Assembly (NCBI GenBank): GCA_900155695.1
Contig: FUHL01000001.1
Coordinates: 682,001 to 746,000, forward strand
From: Serratia symbiotica
GTDB taxonomy: Bacteria > Pseudomonadota > Gammaproteobacteria > Enterobacterales > Enterobacteriaceae
Reading direction: 5' to 3'
DNA: 64,000 nucleotides
Position 1 is the first letter of the stretch. Each line of letters starts with the position of its first letter. Positions 1 to 11,236 of this stretch are shown piece by piece. Position numbers and translations under genes: made by a program. Below the pieces are notes generated by a model. It saw only the letters and a program-made list of their open reading frames with translations. It did no database searches and was not told where the DNA came from.

Positions 1-215
1 GAAATACAGTTTATATAACTTTATAGACTTGTGATATATTACCAAGTCTAAAATATATAGCAATTAAACTAACTTTGTATTCATTAACAAAATATTGATA
101 TTTAAAATTTTTTAATTATAAATATGTTTAGATTTATAGATATTATATTAAATTCATTTAAGTGTAATATATATTAGAGAAGTAAGATGACTAAAATCAT
201 ATTATTATCTAGAGT

Positions 216-473
216 TTATCTAGCTTGTATGCAGTCATCATGCTTTTCAAACAAGAATTTAATCATTTCTTTTTCTAGCAATTTCCGATCACTCATGTTA
301 ATCATATTTAATTTTTTTTCATTAATCAGCATAGTCTGCTGATTAATCCATTTTCCCCATGCAAATTTGGATATTTCTTTAAATATACGCTTTCCAATAT
401 CACCTGGATACACCTGAAAATCCTGCCCTTCTGAATGTTGCTGTAAGAAAGTACAAAAAATAGAGCGACTCAT
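216..473 (-). CDS. yggX: YggX, probable Fe(II)-trafficking protein
   Basis: Small cytosolic protein of 85 residues (family usually about 90) linked in enterobacteria to iron supply for Fe-S clusters and to oxidative protection. The N-terminus MSRSIFCTF, the '[16 protein letters not shown]' stretch and the '[23 protein letters not shown]' region are family hallmarks, including the single N-terminal Cys at position 7. It lies 34 bases downstream of mutY on the same strand. That is the enterobacterial mutY-yggX pair, probably co-transcribed, and fits because MutY is itself an Fe-S enzyme. The C-terminal tail is a few residues short. The usual next gene mltC is not recognisable in positions 1-215. 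Confidence 0.93.
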   Translation of the reverse strand: MSRSIFCTFLQQHSEGQDFQVYPGDIGKRIFKEISKFAWGKWINQQTMLINEKKLNMINMSDRKLLEKEMIKFLFEKHDDCIQAR

Positions 474-507
474 GTTAACTCCTCATGTGACGATAAACGA
501 TTTATTT

Positions 508-1551
508 TTATAACTTATTGGTCAATAGTTGTAGCAGGCGCTGAACTGGAGCTGACAAACCAATCTTAACTGGCTGTAATAAGTTATACCAAATACCTAC
601 GTCATCAACCATTCCATCAACTTGATTTATTTTTAACCATATCGCTACAATATTAAGAGAATAGTGACTCAAGGTATGGCTAAATGTACTTATCTTTTTC
701 ATTTTATTGATTTGCATGTTGTGTTGTTGCAGCCAAAATATTAAACTATTTTTTTCTCTGAATTGCGGAAAACAAAATAAACCACCCCATATCCCAAATA
801 TTGGGCACTGTTCAAGCCATACTCGTTGATCGTTCTGAAGTAATAAAAAATAAATAGTTCTTTGTTGTAATTTTTTCTTTGGTTTTTTCTCTGGAAATTG
901 TTTCCATTGGTGCTTATTATAAGCGATACACTTAATATTAATTGGACATAATTCACACTTAGGCTTGTTTCGGTGACACACCATTGACCCTAGATCCATC
1001 ATGGCTTGGTTGAAATCTCCGACATCCTTTACTGGAGTAAGACGCTCGATAATGATCCATAACTGATCTTCAACTGTTTTGCTACCAGGCCAACCTGCTA
1101 TTGCATAAAAACGAGTCAAAACGCGCTTTACATTACTATCTAGGATAGGATAGTGCTGATTTAGGGCTAAAGATAACACAGCACCTGCTGTAGAACGACC
1201 AATGCCAGGTAAGGCGACAATATCAGAAAAGTTAATTGGAAATTCTCCATCATACTTCATGATAATTACTTTTGCCGCTTTATGCAAGTTGCGTGCGCGA
1301 GCATAGTAACCTAAACCAGTCCATAAATGCAAAACTTCATCTAAAGAAGCCTGCGCCAACGTGCACACATTAGGAAAGCATGCAATAAAATTCTGAAAAT
1401 AAGGAATGACAGTAATAACTTGAGTTTGCTGCAACATTATCTCAGAGATCCATACCTGATAGATAGTTTTATTGAGCTGCCATGGGAGTTTTTTACGACC
1501 ATATTGGTAATACCAGCTCAGTATCATCGATACAAAATTTTTTTTTGTCAT
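508..1551 (-). CDS. mutY: MutY, adenine DNA glycosylase
   Basis: Removes adenine mispaired with 8-oxoguanine or G in base-excision repair. The 347 residues match the family length (about 350). Seen: Glu37 in '[10 protein letters not shown]', the helix-hairpin-helix '[11 protein letters not shown]' (residues 114-124), catalytic Asp138 in 'PILDSNVKR', and the four Fe-S cysteines in the spacing C-x6-C-x2-C-x5-C ('[17 protein letters not shown]'). A NUDIX-like 8-oxoG recognition domain follows. Odd: the residue after the catalytic Asp is Ser139, where E. coli has Gly. The gene precedes yggX, and trmB is divergent 160 bases away. Keeping MutY while recO is dead suggests oxidative repair is still selected. 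Confidence 0.96.
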   Translation of the reverse strand: MTKKNFVSMILSWYYQYGRKKLPWQLNKTIYQVWISEIMLQQTQVITVIPYFQNFIACFPNVCTLAQASLDEVLHLWTGLGYYARARNLHKAAKVIIMKYDGEFPINFSDIVALPGIGRSTAGAVLSLALNQHYPILDSNVKRVLTRFYAIAGWPGSKTVEDQLWIIIERLTPVKDVGDFNQAMMDLGSMVCHRNKPKCELCPINIKCIAYNKHQWKQFPEKKPKKKLQQRTIYFLLLQNDQRVWLEQCPIFGIWGGLFCFPQFREKNSLIFWLQQHNMQINKMKKISTFSHTLSHYSLNIVAIWLKINQVDGMVDDVGIWYNLLQPVKIGLSAPVQRLLQLLTNKL

Positions 1552-1712
1552 TATAATGCGCTTTGATTCTTAAAAACAATCTTGAATTGTAGATCCAAGA
1601 GTTTGTAAAAAGGTGCTTTTAAGGCCATATGACAAGCATTACGATGAATACTTGTCTAGTAAAATATCTTACATCATAAGCTTTTTAATGGGCAATAAAA
1701 TAGATAGAAACT

Positions 1713-2429
1713 ATGATTAATCACATTTTTTCAACAAAAGTCGATCAGCATGGTCAAAAAATGCGCACGATACGCAGTTTTGTCCGCCGACAACGGCGAC
1801 TGACAAAACGTCAGCAACAGGCATTAAAGAATTATTGGCCAATAATGGGAGTGGAATATCAAGTTAACCCTATTAATATCGCTACACTATTTAATCGGAA
1901 TGCATCAACGATATTAGAGATTGGTTTTGGCACAGGCAGTTCATTAGTTGCTATAGCTAGTGATCGTCCTCAACAGAACTTTATCGGTATAGAAGTATAT
2001 TTACCAGGTGTAGGGTCTTGTCTAGCGAATGCTTATTCAGCTAAACTAAGTAATCTTTATTTAATATGTCATGATGCCGTTGAAGTGCTGAGTAATATGA
2101 TTCCCGATAGCTCATTGGATATAGTACAGTTATTTTTCCCTGATCCATGGCATAAATCACACCATAATAAACGCCGCATTATTCAACCCTATTTTGCTAA
2201 ATTAGTTTTACAAAAATTGAAAATAAATGGACTCTTCCATATAGCGACTGATTGGCAAGCTTATGCAGAACATATTGTCAATGTCATGCAAACAATTACC
2301 GGCTACTATAATATTTCAAATGATAATAGTTGCTTATTACCTCTATATACGCGTGCTCCAACAAAATTTGAATTGCGTGGACAACGCCTCGGACATCCCA
2401 TATGGGACTTAAAGTTTATAAAAAAATAA
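1713..2429 (+). CDS. trmB: TrmB, tRNA (guanine-N7)-methyltransferase
   Basis: SAM-dependent methylation of G46 in the tRNA variable loop. The length of 238 residues equals the family norm. The SAM site '[11 protein letters not shown]' (about residues 69-79), the family signature '[15 protein letters not shown]' and the C-terminal 'TDWQAYAEH' and '[12 protein letters not shown]' blocks are all present. It is divergent from mutY, as in E. coli. The yggL remnant begins right after the stop codon. Confidence 0.96.
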   Translation: MINHIFSTKVDQHGQKMRTIRSFVRRQRRLTKRQQQALKNYWPIMGVEYQVNPINIATLFNRNASTILEIGFGTGSSLVAIASDRPQQNFIGIEVYLPGVGSCLANAYSAKLSNLYLICHDAVEVLSNMIPDSSLDIVQLFFPDPWHKSHHNKRRIIQPYFAKLVLQKLKINGLFHIATDWQAYAEHIVNVMQTITGYYNISNDNSCLLPLYTRAPTKFELRGQRLGHPIWDLKFIKK

Positions 2430-2770
2430 TAATTAAAGAACGTATTTATCGTTTAATAAAAGAGTTATATAGTAATAGCTTTAAAAAAAAGGTTTTTGGT
2501 TTCTTGCTATACAAGAGGGACTGCTATTGATTATATCAATCACACGATAGACGTATTTATTAGCGAGCTCCATTACGTAATATATTTTAAGCGTTTATAA
2601 ATGCACTCTCATTAAAATAATAATCACTAATTTATTTAGTGGCTAGTACATGAAATCTAATTTTTTAAAAATTAGTAATCTGATATACAGATAGGCATAA
2701 AATCATTAATGAAATTCATAGACATTAATTTTTTTCATCTATAAATTTGTTTTAATTCAGTATTGCAAAA
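2430..2770 (+). pseudogene. yggL: yggL fossil (DUF469 protein)
   Basis: Reading the + strand in the frame that starts at 2438 gives 'ERIYRLIKELYSNSFKKKGF' and then 'WFLAIQEG'. This parallels the E. coli YggL stretch 'NRSRRLRKKMHIDEFQELGF' followed by 'SVAWRFPEG'. Stops and frame breaks follow. YggL directly follows trmB in enterobacteria, so the position agrees. The 3' limit is estimated from family length (about 108 residues). The match is by eye, from memory of the family. Confidence 0.55.
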
Positions 2771-4921
2771 CTGATAAATAAACATATATGCATATTTTTT
2801 AACTCTATACATTATCCATTATATTGTTTTAATTTTTAAGAAATAATAATGCTTAATAAGCCATTTATACTTTAATTGAATTTCCTAATTAGGAGCCAAT
2901 TGAAATTGGCTATAGTCCTTTCATTATTATTATAATAAAAATCACTATTTAATATTTAATTCTGCACAAAATAATAGCCGTAATATTTTATAGAAGTAAT
3001 GTAGTATAAGATTACTATTTATAAATATTATACGTAGTTGCGCATTTAATGTATCATGGTATCTTTATTGGCTTGTACTAGTTAGGCTCAAGTGTCGTAT
3101 TGTATTCAAAAAAATAATTTTTATAAAATATGTAGAATTGATAAATATCAAGATTATTTTACATGTTTATGGAATATTAATAAACATTAAGTTTCAATCT
3201 GTTTTGCATGAATTGTATTTAACATAAAAATGTCTATTTCACTTTTTATTAAAAAGTAGTAAAAGCATACTAACAATACTTACTGATTATATGAGATTTA
3301 ATTAAAAATTATTTTATTTAGATAATCTATTTTCAAATCTTAATCATGTAAATTAAAATCATTAGGATCTTAACATATAAAAAGTATTTAATTATAAAAT
3401 TTATTTAATAAATAAGAATAGCACTTCTGTAAAACTTTAACATCCCAATCCATTACATATTGACATTAACTTAATTGATAGTAGCTCTTTTCTTGTTGTA
3501 CTGTGTTAGCTCTACATTTCTTAAGTGCTGTCTTAATATATTGTGCATAAATATATTATTTTAATCATTTAATATATTGTGACATTGCCTCCTTCTGTAG
3601 AAAAATATTAAAATGAATACGAAATCATACTACTATAATTAATTACTTTTTTAAAATATTTAATTTTTATTTTTCAACCATATCACTAATGATAAATTAG
3701 TTTATAAAATTGTAGAGTATTATTTCATATATCTATCTATTTTAGTAGAAATGACCAATAACTTCTTATGTATCCACTTGTTGCTAACACGTAATTACAT
3801 TATTTTATTGTCTTAGTTGGATTCTAATACAGAAATATAAAAAATGTTCATATTGCATACGGTTAATCTATAGTTCGCAATTATTAAATTTAGCATTACA
3901 AACTAATATAAATATCAATATTTGTAAGTCATATCCTACTTAACATATATACTTGAATATTATATTTTATAATATAACGTATTATAATATTTAACAAATT
4001 TATTTGTTGTTAAAGATAGTGCATCCACACTACACGAACAGCGCTCGAACTACAAAACGTTGTATTTGAATATTGGTGATAATATTGAAGTAATAAAATG
4101 ATAATTTTACTTGCTGTTCTGGCTATATTATAAGTGCCTGAATATAAATAATGCCATGATCTTTATTTATCATAAATAATGTAGTATTTCAAATACTTGA
4201 TTTTAATTATCAAATTAATAATTTACTTGCTTATGGAGCAAGGTGAATGAATTAAATTCCTATCTTCTAATATAGATCTATAATTATTCTGCTGAATGCT
4301 TGGTCTTATAGCAATAGCTTGACAAATAAAGATTTTATACTTGAACTAGGTGAAATGATAATTTTAATTAATACATAGATAAAAAAGATTAAATAAATAT
4401 AATCTTCTAGACTGTATAAAATAACAATATTGAACAAAGGAAAAGCAATTGAGTTATATCTTGCAATGAAATAACATCTATAAATAAAACACATTTTAAT
4501 TATAGTATTAATTAAATTGAATAATGTTTTAAAATATTATCTATTTAAATGGAGCCTTAAAATCATTCTGAATATCTAGCATTTATTTAATAGATTGAAT
4601 CTCATAATAGTTAACTTAAGAATATTTTAACGAAATGTTATACTGATTGATCAATGATTTTTCTAATCTTTAACTAATGCTCTCTTTTACTTATCCATAA
4701 TGTTTTCATACAATCAACATACTGATATCCCTAGAAACTGAACTTAAATTTATAGTATTAATACTGAATAAGTATATCTATATTAATCACTCCAATTTGA
4801 TTAACTATGTTTTAAAATACTTAATTTGAGTATTAAGACTATATTAGCTATTGCAGAAAAGAAAATAGCACTCTATTATTATATATACCAATACAAACAT
4901 ACACTAATATAATTTGAGACT
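2771..4921. other. A+T-rich gap, no gene recognised
   Basis: About 2.1 kb of very A+T-rich sequence with dense stops in all frames. I looked for tdk, the usual divergent neighbour of hns, just upstream of 4921 and found no convincing match. No tRNA or strong hairpin was noticed. It is probably eroded coding sequence. Confidence 0.5.
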
Positions 4922-4927
4922 ATGATA

Positions 4928-5335
4928 ATGAGTGAAGCATTAAAGATTCTAAACAATATACGCACACTACGTGCTCAGGCAAGAGAATGCACTTTGGAAA
5001 CATTGGAAGAAATGCTTGAAAAATTGGAAGTAATTGTAAACGAAAGGCGCTCCGAAGACAGTCAAGTTCAAGCAGAGATTGAAGAACATACTCGTAAATT
5101 ACAACAATATCGTGAAATGATAATTGCTGATGGCATAGATCCAAACGAGTTATTGCAAACTATGCAAATAACTAAGACACCGAATAAAACAAAGCGTGCG
5201 ATACGTCCTGCCAAATACCAATATAAAAATGAAATAGGTGAAATTAAAACCTGGACAGGTCAAGGTCGTACTCCAGCAGTCATTAAGAAAGCTATTGAAG
5301 AGCAAGTTAAATCTCTAGAGGATTTCCTACTGTAA
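4928..5335 (+). CDS. hns: H-NS, nucleoid-associated silencer
   Basis: 135 residues. N-terminal coiled-coil dimerisation region ([21 protein letters not shown]..., residues 1-80), a linker rich in Lys/Thr, then the C-terminal DNA-binding domain. The domain has an intact AT-hook-like core 'TWTGQGRTP' and preceding '[10 protein letters not shown]'. An in-frame ATG lies at 4922, but I chose 4928: it gives the family N-terminus, and GAG at 4916-4918 sits 9 bases upstream of it and only 3 from 4922. H-NS binds A+T-rich curved DNA, so an intact copy in a genome whose spacers are almost all A+T is notable. It is followed by a terminator. The convergent dead galU on the other side preserves the ancestral hns-galU relation. 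Confidence 0.95.
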   Translation: MSEALKILNNIRTLRAQARECTLETLEEMLEKLEVIVNERRSEDSQVQAEIEEHTRKLQQYREMIIADGIDPNELLQTMQITKTPNKTKRAIRPAKYQYKNEIGEIKTWTGQGRTPAVIKKAIEEQVKSLEDFLL

Positions 5336-5357
5336 TAATCCCGATATACGTATACAG

Positions 5358-5382
5358 AAGGCTTTCCTTCAGGGGGAGCCTT
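5358..5382 (+). terminator. hns intrinsic terminator
   Basis: AAGGCT (5358-5363) pairs with AGCCTT (5377-5382) around a short G-rich loop, 22 bases after the hns stop. A T-rich run follows. The position and shape fit a Rho-independent terminator. Confidence 0.7.
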
Positions 5383-5607
5383 TCAATATTTTAAATAAAA
5401 ATGACAATTATCTTTTTAGATATATAAATTTTTTATTTATAAGTATCTTTCTCTATCTATATTACATCAATGAAAAAGACATGTTATTATAAAAAAATAA
5501 CTGTATTAATTTTACTTCTAATATCGATTATTAAATGAAGTATTCTAAAATATCATTTAGTGGATATAGAGACTCTATAATGGATATATTTATCCACTAA
5601 TGCATCG

Positions 5608-6640
5608 TTAAATGTTATAAAAATCTTGATAATAATTGATCAAGTGTTCTACTCCGTGCTTTTGACTCGTTGATAGCTTAAACCCAATAGCATAATCAAG
5701 AACTATCAGTGTGTTGCATAAGTATCTATAAAATCAATAGATTACATTCAAATAATTTTTTATGTATGGAACATGTAAGGTTTGTTTGAGTACATTAATA
5801 TATCCTATAAATTTTATCAAAGTTTCATGACCTATATTATCAACATGATAAGAAGAATAACTAATATCTAGTAATTCTTATTCTATAACTAATTGCGAAT
5901 TTTGCCTAAGTATAACTTATTGTGATTTAACTATGGCTTTCAGTAATATGATCAATATAATTAATATTAATGTACACTCCGCCATAATGATATATATCAA
6001 TACTTACCCCCTATTATCATGATCCTTGTTAAACGATAATCAATCCATATCTAAACTGCTTAAAAAGCAATATACAGTCAAAAACACAATCTTGTTATAG
6101 AAATTCCATATAAATAAGCACAGCTATGAGATATTATCTCTATATTTTTTAGTACTGCAACGATGGCGATAGGTAATCAATAGAAATCTTAAGTAGAGAG
6201 TAGAAGCTTGCGATTTGCACTATATACTGAACTGTAAGATAAATATAATAAATCTTTAACTTTATTAGATTTACAATCTTACAGTACATTTAAATAGCTA
6301 ATAATATTAGTATCATAATAGGCTAATGGTTTTACTAATGAGTATCGTATGCTAACATGAGTCATTATATACAAAACACGTTGAAATTGATACCAAGTGA
6401 TATTGCTTTTATTTCAATGCGATCAGTTTAAATGCAATTTAAAAAACTTAAATATTGGCTGATTTACCAATAGTTAAAGATGAGTTAAAGAGCATTATCA
6501 TAGAGATAATGTAGATGATTAAGGCTAGCAAAATACTATCTGAACGCTAATAATGACTCCTACTAGTGATAACTAGTATATCCTATAGCGTTTTAACTAA
6601 GAATTGCAGGTCTTCTTTCTTAAATCACTATGTGCTCATA
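5608..6640 (-). pseudogene. UDP-glucuronate 4-epimerase fossil
   Basis: The minus strand still reads as an extended SDR nucleotide-sugar epimerase in pieces. 'LNHLHYLYDNAL' (near 6510) stands for the family's 'DNLNDYYDVNLK'. 'YSSVYSANRKLLLST' (near 6190-6235) stands for 'SSSVYGLNRKIPFST'. 'SHSCAYLYGISITRLCF' (near 6100) stands for 'AHTYSHLYGLPTTGLRFF'. The C-terminus 'YAIGFKLSTSQKHGVEHLIN' and then 'YYQDFYNI' ends in a stop at 5608-5610, parallel to 'AIGFKP-TPVEEGVKRFVDWYREYYQI'. Internal stops and frameshifts make it non-functional. It converts UDP-GlcA to UDP-GalA in capsule or LPS precursor synthesis in relatives, and lies downstream of dead ugd in the same orientation. Confidence 0.72.
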
Positions 6641-6664
6641 ACTATATACCTATAAAGTAACACG

Positions 6665-7974
6665 ACTAATTGTTTCATATGCCAATAATCCGTGGATTTT
6701 GAATCATTCAGGCTTAAATATATTATGAAAATTAAAGATAATGGATAGATTTAACGTTTTTTTGATAAGATTAACATTCAGTTTCTTACAAGACTTCTGA
6801 TCAGTATATATGAGGACTGCATCATCAGTTTTGAAAAACAATTACTTTTTATAAATCACATCAAGAGAATCATGTTATCCATAAATACAAATAAGCTTTT
6901 AAATAGATTCTAGACTGTTATTTTAAACTCTAGTAACCGTTTCTTCCATCACTCTTATATTAACACTAGCGTAGAACATTTATACATATCATGAGTGTTT
7001 TGTTGAAATACACAATCCCATAGCAAACAGTTGACCTTTGAGATCGTCAAAAAAGTAATAGATAATAAGTTTATTTAGCTTATATGATTTGCCAATAATT
7101 AACGTGCAAGAATGCTGTAAATAGACGGAAATGAGCAGCTTGTACTGTATAGTACAGATTAGAAATGAGACATCTTTCATTAAGCATGGATCTCTATATC
7201 TACAGCCGATATGCATACAGTGATAAATAATACGTTAATCATATCCTATATTCTGACGTACTTTTCAATATTTTCACGTAATATTTCTGCTAAATTCAAC
7301 ATTTAATTTATCATGTCAATAATTGTTTTAAGTATGTAGTAAGCAGTATCTTTCATGAATTCTGAACTATGGATTTGAAGCATAATGTAAAGTAAATGAT
7401 TCGTAAGGCTTATGAATCAATTTGCATTCCCATTTAGTATTGCTATCAAGATAGAGCTTAATGAGATGAAGATGTATGCAATCTTGAATGGCATATCCTA
7501 TAAATAGCCTTTATGGTATTTATATAACCTTAAAGAGCATACTTTCAATATGGTCTTGAAGGATTGTACTTATTCATTGATATGCCTGATCTCCTGCTGT
7601 AAATCGCACGGTAGGTTTATTAATAATAAATTTATAATCAGGTATATACTAATAAATATTATGCCATATAAACATTACGTACTGCACATTAATAGTACCA
7701 TACTCATCTAGTTGCGTACCAACCGTAATAAATTGAATAGTGCCGTGATAAATTATTGCCTTGAAATTAGTGGTAAAATGCAGTTATCAAACTGCATAGT
7801 TTTTTGTAATAAATGTGTAAGACTAGGTACAAGAATAGATATATTACCTTTTCCTATTTGATGTCGAGACAGAATACTCATTACTGTTAATAAAAAAACA
7901 TCATGACCAACTTCAACTAATACAGCTACTGGCACAAGACTAATATAGATAATACTAAAATTGTAATTTTTACG
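6665..7974 (-). pseudogene. ugd: ugd fossil, UDP-glucose 6-dehydrogenase
   Basis: The minus strand from about 7974 gives 'YISLVPVAVLVEVGHDV', the dinucleotide-binding start (family 'GYVGLVQAAVLAEVGHDV'). At 7205-7130 it gives 'IGCRYRDPCLMKDVSFLICT' for the catalytic-loop motif 'GCGYGGSCFPKDVQALIRT', with the catalytic Cys in register. 'DDLKGQLFAMGL' follows, then after a frameshift 'NTHDMYKCSTLVLI' (NTDDMREAPSRVLM). 'DAVLIYTDQKSCKKLN' and 'FNFHNIFKPE' lie near the end. The length matches a full-size gene of about 390-450 codons with scattered frameshifts and stops. The loss removes UDP-glucuronate synthesis at this locus. Confidence 0.8.
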
Positions 7975-8034
7975 ACAAATACTCATTCTATAAATTATTA
8001 ATACTTTATTATGTGGTAGTATTAATGAACATTT

Positions 8035-8925
8035 GTAACCATTGAGTAAAACATTTTATTAAATCTAGTGTGTAATACACTAGATTTAATAAAAGCTAAG
8101 TGTATAACTTAATTTATTACCATCATTATCGCTAATACATTTAAGGTCTTAAACTTTCACCATCTACTTTTACATTCTTATCTTGATGCTATCAGCAAGG
8201 TCTATTGTATTAGTTACTCATGAAGTATTCTTTTCTAGTTTCGATTAAATATTAGAAAATAACATATAGCAATCAACAATAACTAAATGAGAATATCGAA
8301 TACTTGTCATTGTTTTTGAATTAATCCAACTATAAGCACACGCTTACTAAGATGTAATTTATGACCTTAAAAATTTGTTATGCTATAATTTTTGATATTT
8401 TGATGTGGTATAGATTTTAACATAATATGGAGAATACTAGTTGTATCAAAAAATACCAGCTTTTTATATAAATTATCTTTTTTTAAAATTCTTACTATAT
8501 TTATCAATAATGATATTATTCCATAATAGAGCTAATGTCTATATCCCATACCATCTGATTAGCACGGACAATCTTGCTCCAAAAATCCTGAACCTATCCT
8601 TAATAGTATCTGTATAATAGGTAATTAATTTTTGGGCAATCAACTTTATTTACTACATCCAGCAACTGGCTTTATAAACCTTGCTTATAAAATTGTTTCT
8701 AGCTTAAAGCTAGTATTAAAATAATTCTCAATAGCATTGTTAGATAAATGTATTACTAATATGATTTGTATAATCCAAGTTGCAATACATGTATAGATTA
8801 CATACTGAATTAATGGTTTATCTACTAGTATTAATATTTCTTTTTTTAAAGCTTTCTTTGCTGATAAAATCTGTCTCCCCAAATATGCAACTGGAATTAC
8901 TACTTTTTTAGCTTAATGTATGATA
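8035..8925 (-). pseudogene. galU: galU fossil, UTP-glucose-1-phosphate uridylyltransferase
   Basis: The minus strand from about 8922 reads '[12 protein letters not shown]', then '[19 protein letters not shown]' (E. coli '[19 protein letters not shown]'), and '[18 protein letters not shown]' (NSIENHFDTSFELEAML). After a one-base shift come 'QLLDVV' and 'FDTTSILHIMLKSIPHQN' (FDETGHSQIMVEPVADVT). Further on, 'SHLVIVDCYMLFSNI' (SNLAIVGRYVLSADI) and 'DNDGNKLSY' (HDCGNKLGY) follow. Almost the whole 300-codon gene can be traced with several stops and frameshifts. It converges on hns, the E. coli arrangement. Only the first 65 or so codons are still open. Confidence 0.9.
8054..8094. repeat. Perfect 18-bp inverted repeat
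   Basis: Arm TTTTATTAAATCTAGTGT (8054-8071), loop GTAAT, arm ACACTAGATTTAATAAAA (8077-8094). Every base pairs. It falls on the C-terminal codons of the dead galU. It has no G+C-rich stem or one-sided T tract, so it is not a typical terminator. Confidence 0.9.
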
Positions 8926-9004
8926 ATAAGCATTGCATATTCTATGAATATATTTATTTTATATTTCAATGCATTATATGTTTTGATATTTTCATCATGC
9001 CATA

Positions 9005-9115
9005 TTGAATATTATCCTGGTTTTATCGATAGATTAGCCATTTAAATTTTTGCAATGCACCACAGTGATTACTCATGTAGTCATCAAGATTTATTGAGGT
9101 ATCCATAATCAAAAT
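9005..9115 (-). pseudogene. rssB: Possible rssB 3' remnant
   Basis: The minus strand near 9110-9020 reads 'NLDDYMSNHCGALQKFKW'. This lines up with the RssB C-terminal 'AYLNQLSQRCDAWQCQIW' at Ser, Cys, Ala, Gln and Trp. In E. coli rssB lies immediately upstream of galU on the same strand, as here. Only this short block is visible, so the call rests on weak similarity plus position. Confidence 0.35.
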
Positions 9116-9129
9116 TTATATATGCATTG

Positions 9130-11236
9130 AATCTTGTTGTTGCATGTATTAATATTTCTTGTTATTTTATAATAGAATGAGTTTTTTATTTATATAAAAC
9201 GCATTTTATCTTAGTAAGATTAATCTTAAAAAATTCATACTTTAATTATCCCATTCAGTATATTTTTATTTTTTCTTAAAATAATAGCATATAGTAGTAG
9301 TTATAGTTATTCTATTTGAAAGTATCATGTTATTCTCAATGGCATATCAAATCATCATATGTTATATATTGTATTGAGCAATAATAGCCATCCAATGTCA
9401 TGATATTATAGTACTAAACCGTTTTTACTGCTAAAAATTTTATAGAAAATAATATTTATAAATACACATGCAGGTTTCTTTATTAAAAAGATTATTTTAA
9501 TTAAAAATTTATCAATATATCTAAAATATTTAGTAACCATAATTTCATTATATGGGAAATATAATGAAATACTAAAAAACCAAAATAAATATATTTATAA
9601 ATTATAGATATATTTATTTATATGAACAAAACTATATACACTCAGATTAATAAGATCAAATAAAAATGATGCATATATTACATTCATGTCATAATGTCTA
9701 TATATAATTTAATTTTTTCTATAAAAAAAATTAATAAATAACTATGTTGGTAGAGAATAAAAATGTTATTTATTGCCAATTATTAAAATATATTTAAAAA
9801 GTTAAATGATCATATCATGCTATTCATGCTTTTGCATTATGTAATTATTATACTTATATTTTTTATCGACATATTAATTGCATTTCAACTTCAATCGTAA
9901 GAAATGCAATGACGTATCCAGTGCTATTTATATGACATAAAAATACAGTAAAATAAGTTTCCTAAAACTAGTCTATGCCTTACACTACTAATGTATTTAT
10001 ACCTAATGAATTTTGAATATACTTTATACTCTATAATCTCTGACTTAATCTATTTATTTTTTATATTTATCTCTACTTCATTTTAATTATTATTTTTGAA
10101 TTTACTATATAGTGTAGTGAATGGCTATTAATGAATTTATAGTTGATATAATTAAATATCTGATTTATTAGAAAATAAAATTATAGAATGTATAGACTAA
10201 TAGATTGATTATTACTATAGTATGTTTTATTTTTATTAGGCAGATATAATGAGATGCTTTATTTTTTATTATTTTTATAAAATAGATAAATATTTTATCT
10301 TTCTTGTATATTATGATATAATTTATATATCATAGTTTTATAACTACTTAAAGATATTTTTATATAAAAATGGTTAACAAGAAATTTATTCTTATCATAT
10401 ATAATTTTTATTCATTTAATCGATTTATTTTTTAATATATGACTCTTAAATTTAAGATACTATCTACTTTTATAAATATCTTGACTTTTTATGAAAATCT
10501 TTATAGATGTGGCAAAATATAATGATGTGGCCCTTAAATCATATTTTTAAAAAAACAAAAAAATACATTTTCGCTACAATCTTATCTATCAGTAACATAC
10601 TTCTTAATGCAATGTAAATTGAAACTCTATTAATATAGTCATTATATTGCAAAATATAGTATAAATATCATTTTATATAATGATTTTTATTGTTTTAAAT
10701 TCAGTGGCTGAAAAATAAAATTAAAAAACTAATTATCAATATACATTAATATCTATTATAATATCTATTAATAGAATTAATTATATATAAGAATTGCTTA
10801 CAGACATTTTGGATCAACTGGTCATCAATCTAAATATTTAGAAAATACATGCATATATATTAAAATAAATTTATTTCTTATAATATTCACTCTTGAGTTG
10901 GCATAATCGCTGTCAAAAAATAAAATTTTCGATAATATATAATTTATTTAAGTAAACGTTGTAAGTGAATATTTACGTTTATAACGCTAAATAAGAAAGC
11001 TGCTTAACTAGCTATTGCATTGCATCTACATTTGCTTCCCCAGTACAATCTTATAATGTTGTGCACATAAATATCAATCATTAATTTTATATATATGATG
11101 TTTAGATAAATACGTGCATCTTACTATAGTATAACTATAATCACACTCAATTTATTTGTAGTCATATTCTGAGTCAAACAATAGAATAGAGTTAATTAAA
11201 ATGAATAAGAGGATAAAAATACGGTAATCACAATTG
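9130..11236. other. A+T-rich gap, no gene recognised
   Basis: About 2.1 kb, among the most A+T-rich parts of the window, made largely of T and A runs with stops in every frame. The lower end may hold the rest of the rssB remnant. No tRNA, repeat array or convincing promoter was recognised. The + strand upstream of 11237 shows no terminator hairpin for fabA. Confidence 0.5.

Noticed and set aside
4306-4494. 62-codon hydrophobic frame upstream of hns
   Set aside because: Looked like a small membrane protein, but poly A/T DNA gives Phe/Ile/Leu/Tyr-rich frames by chance; tdk was tried and did not fit.
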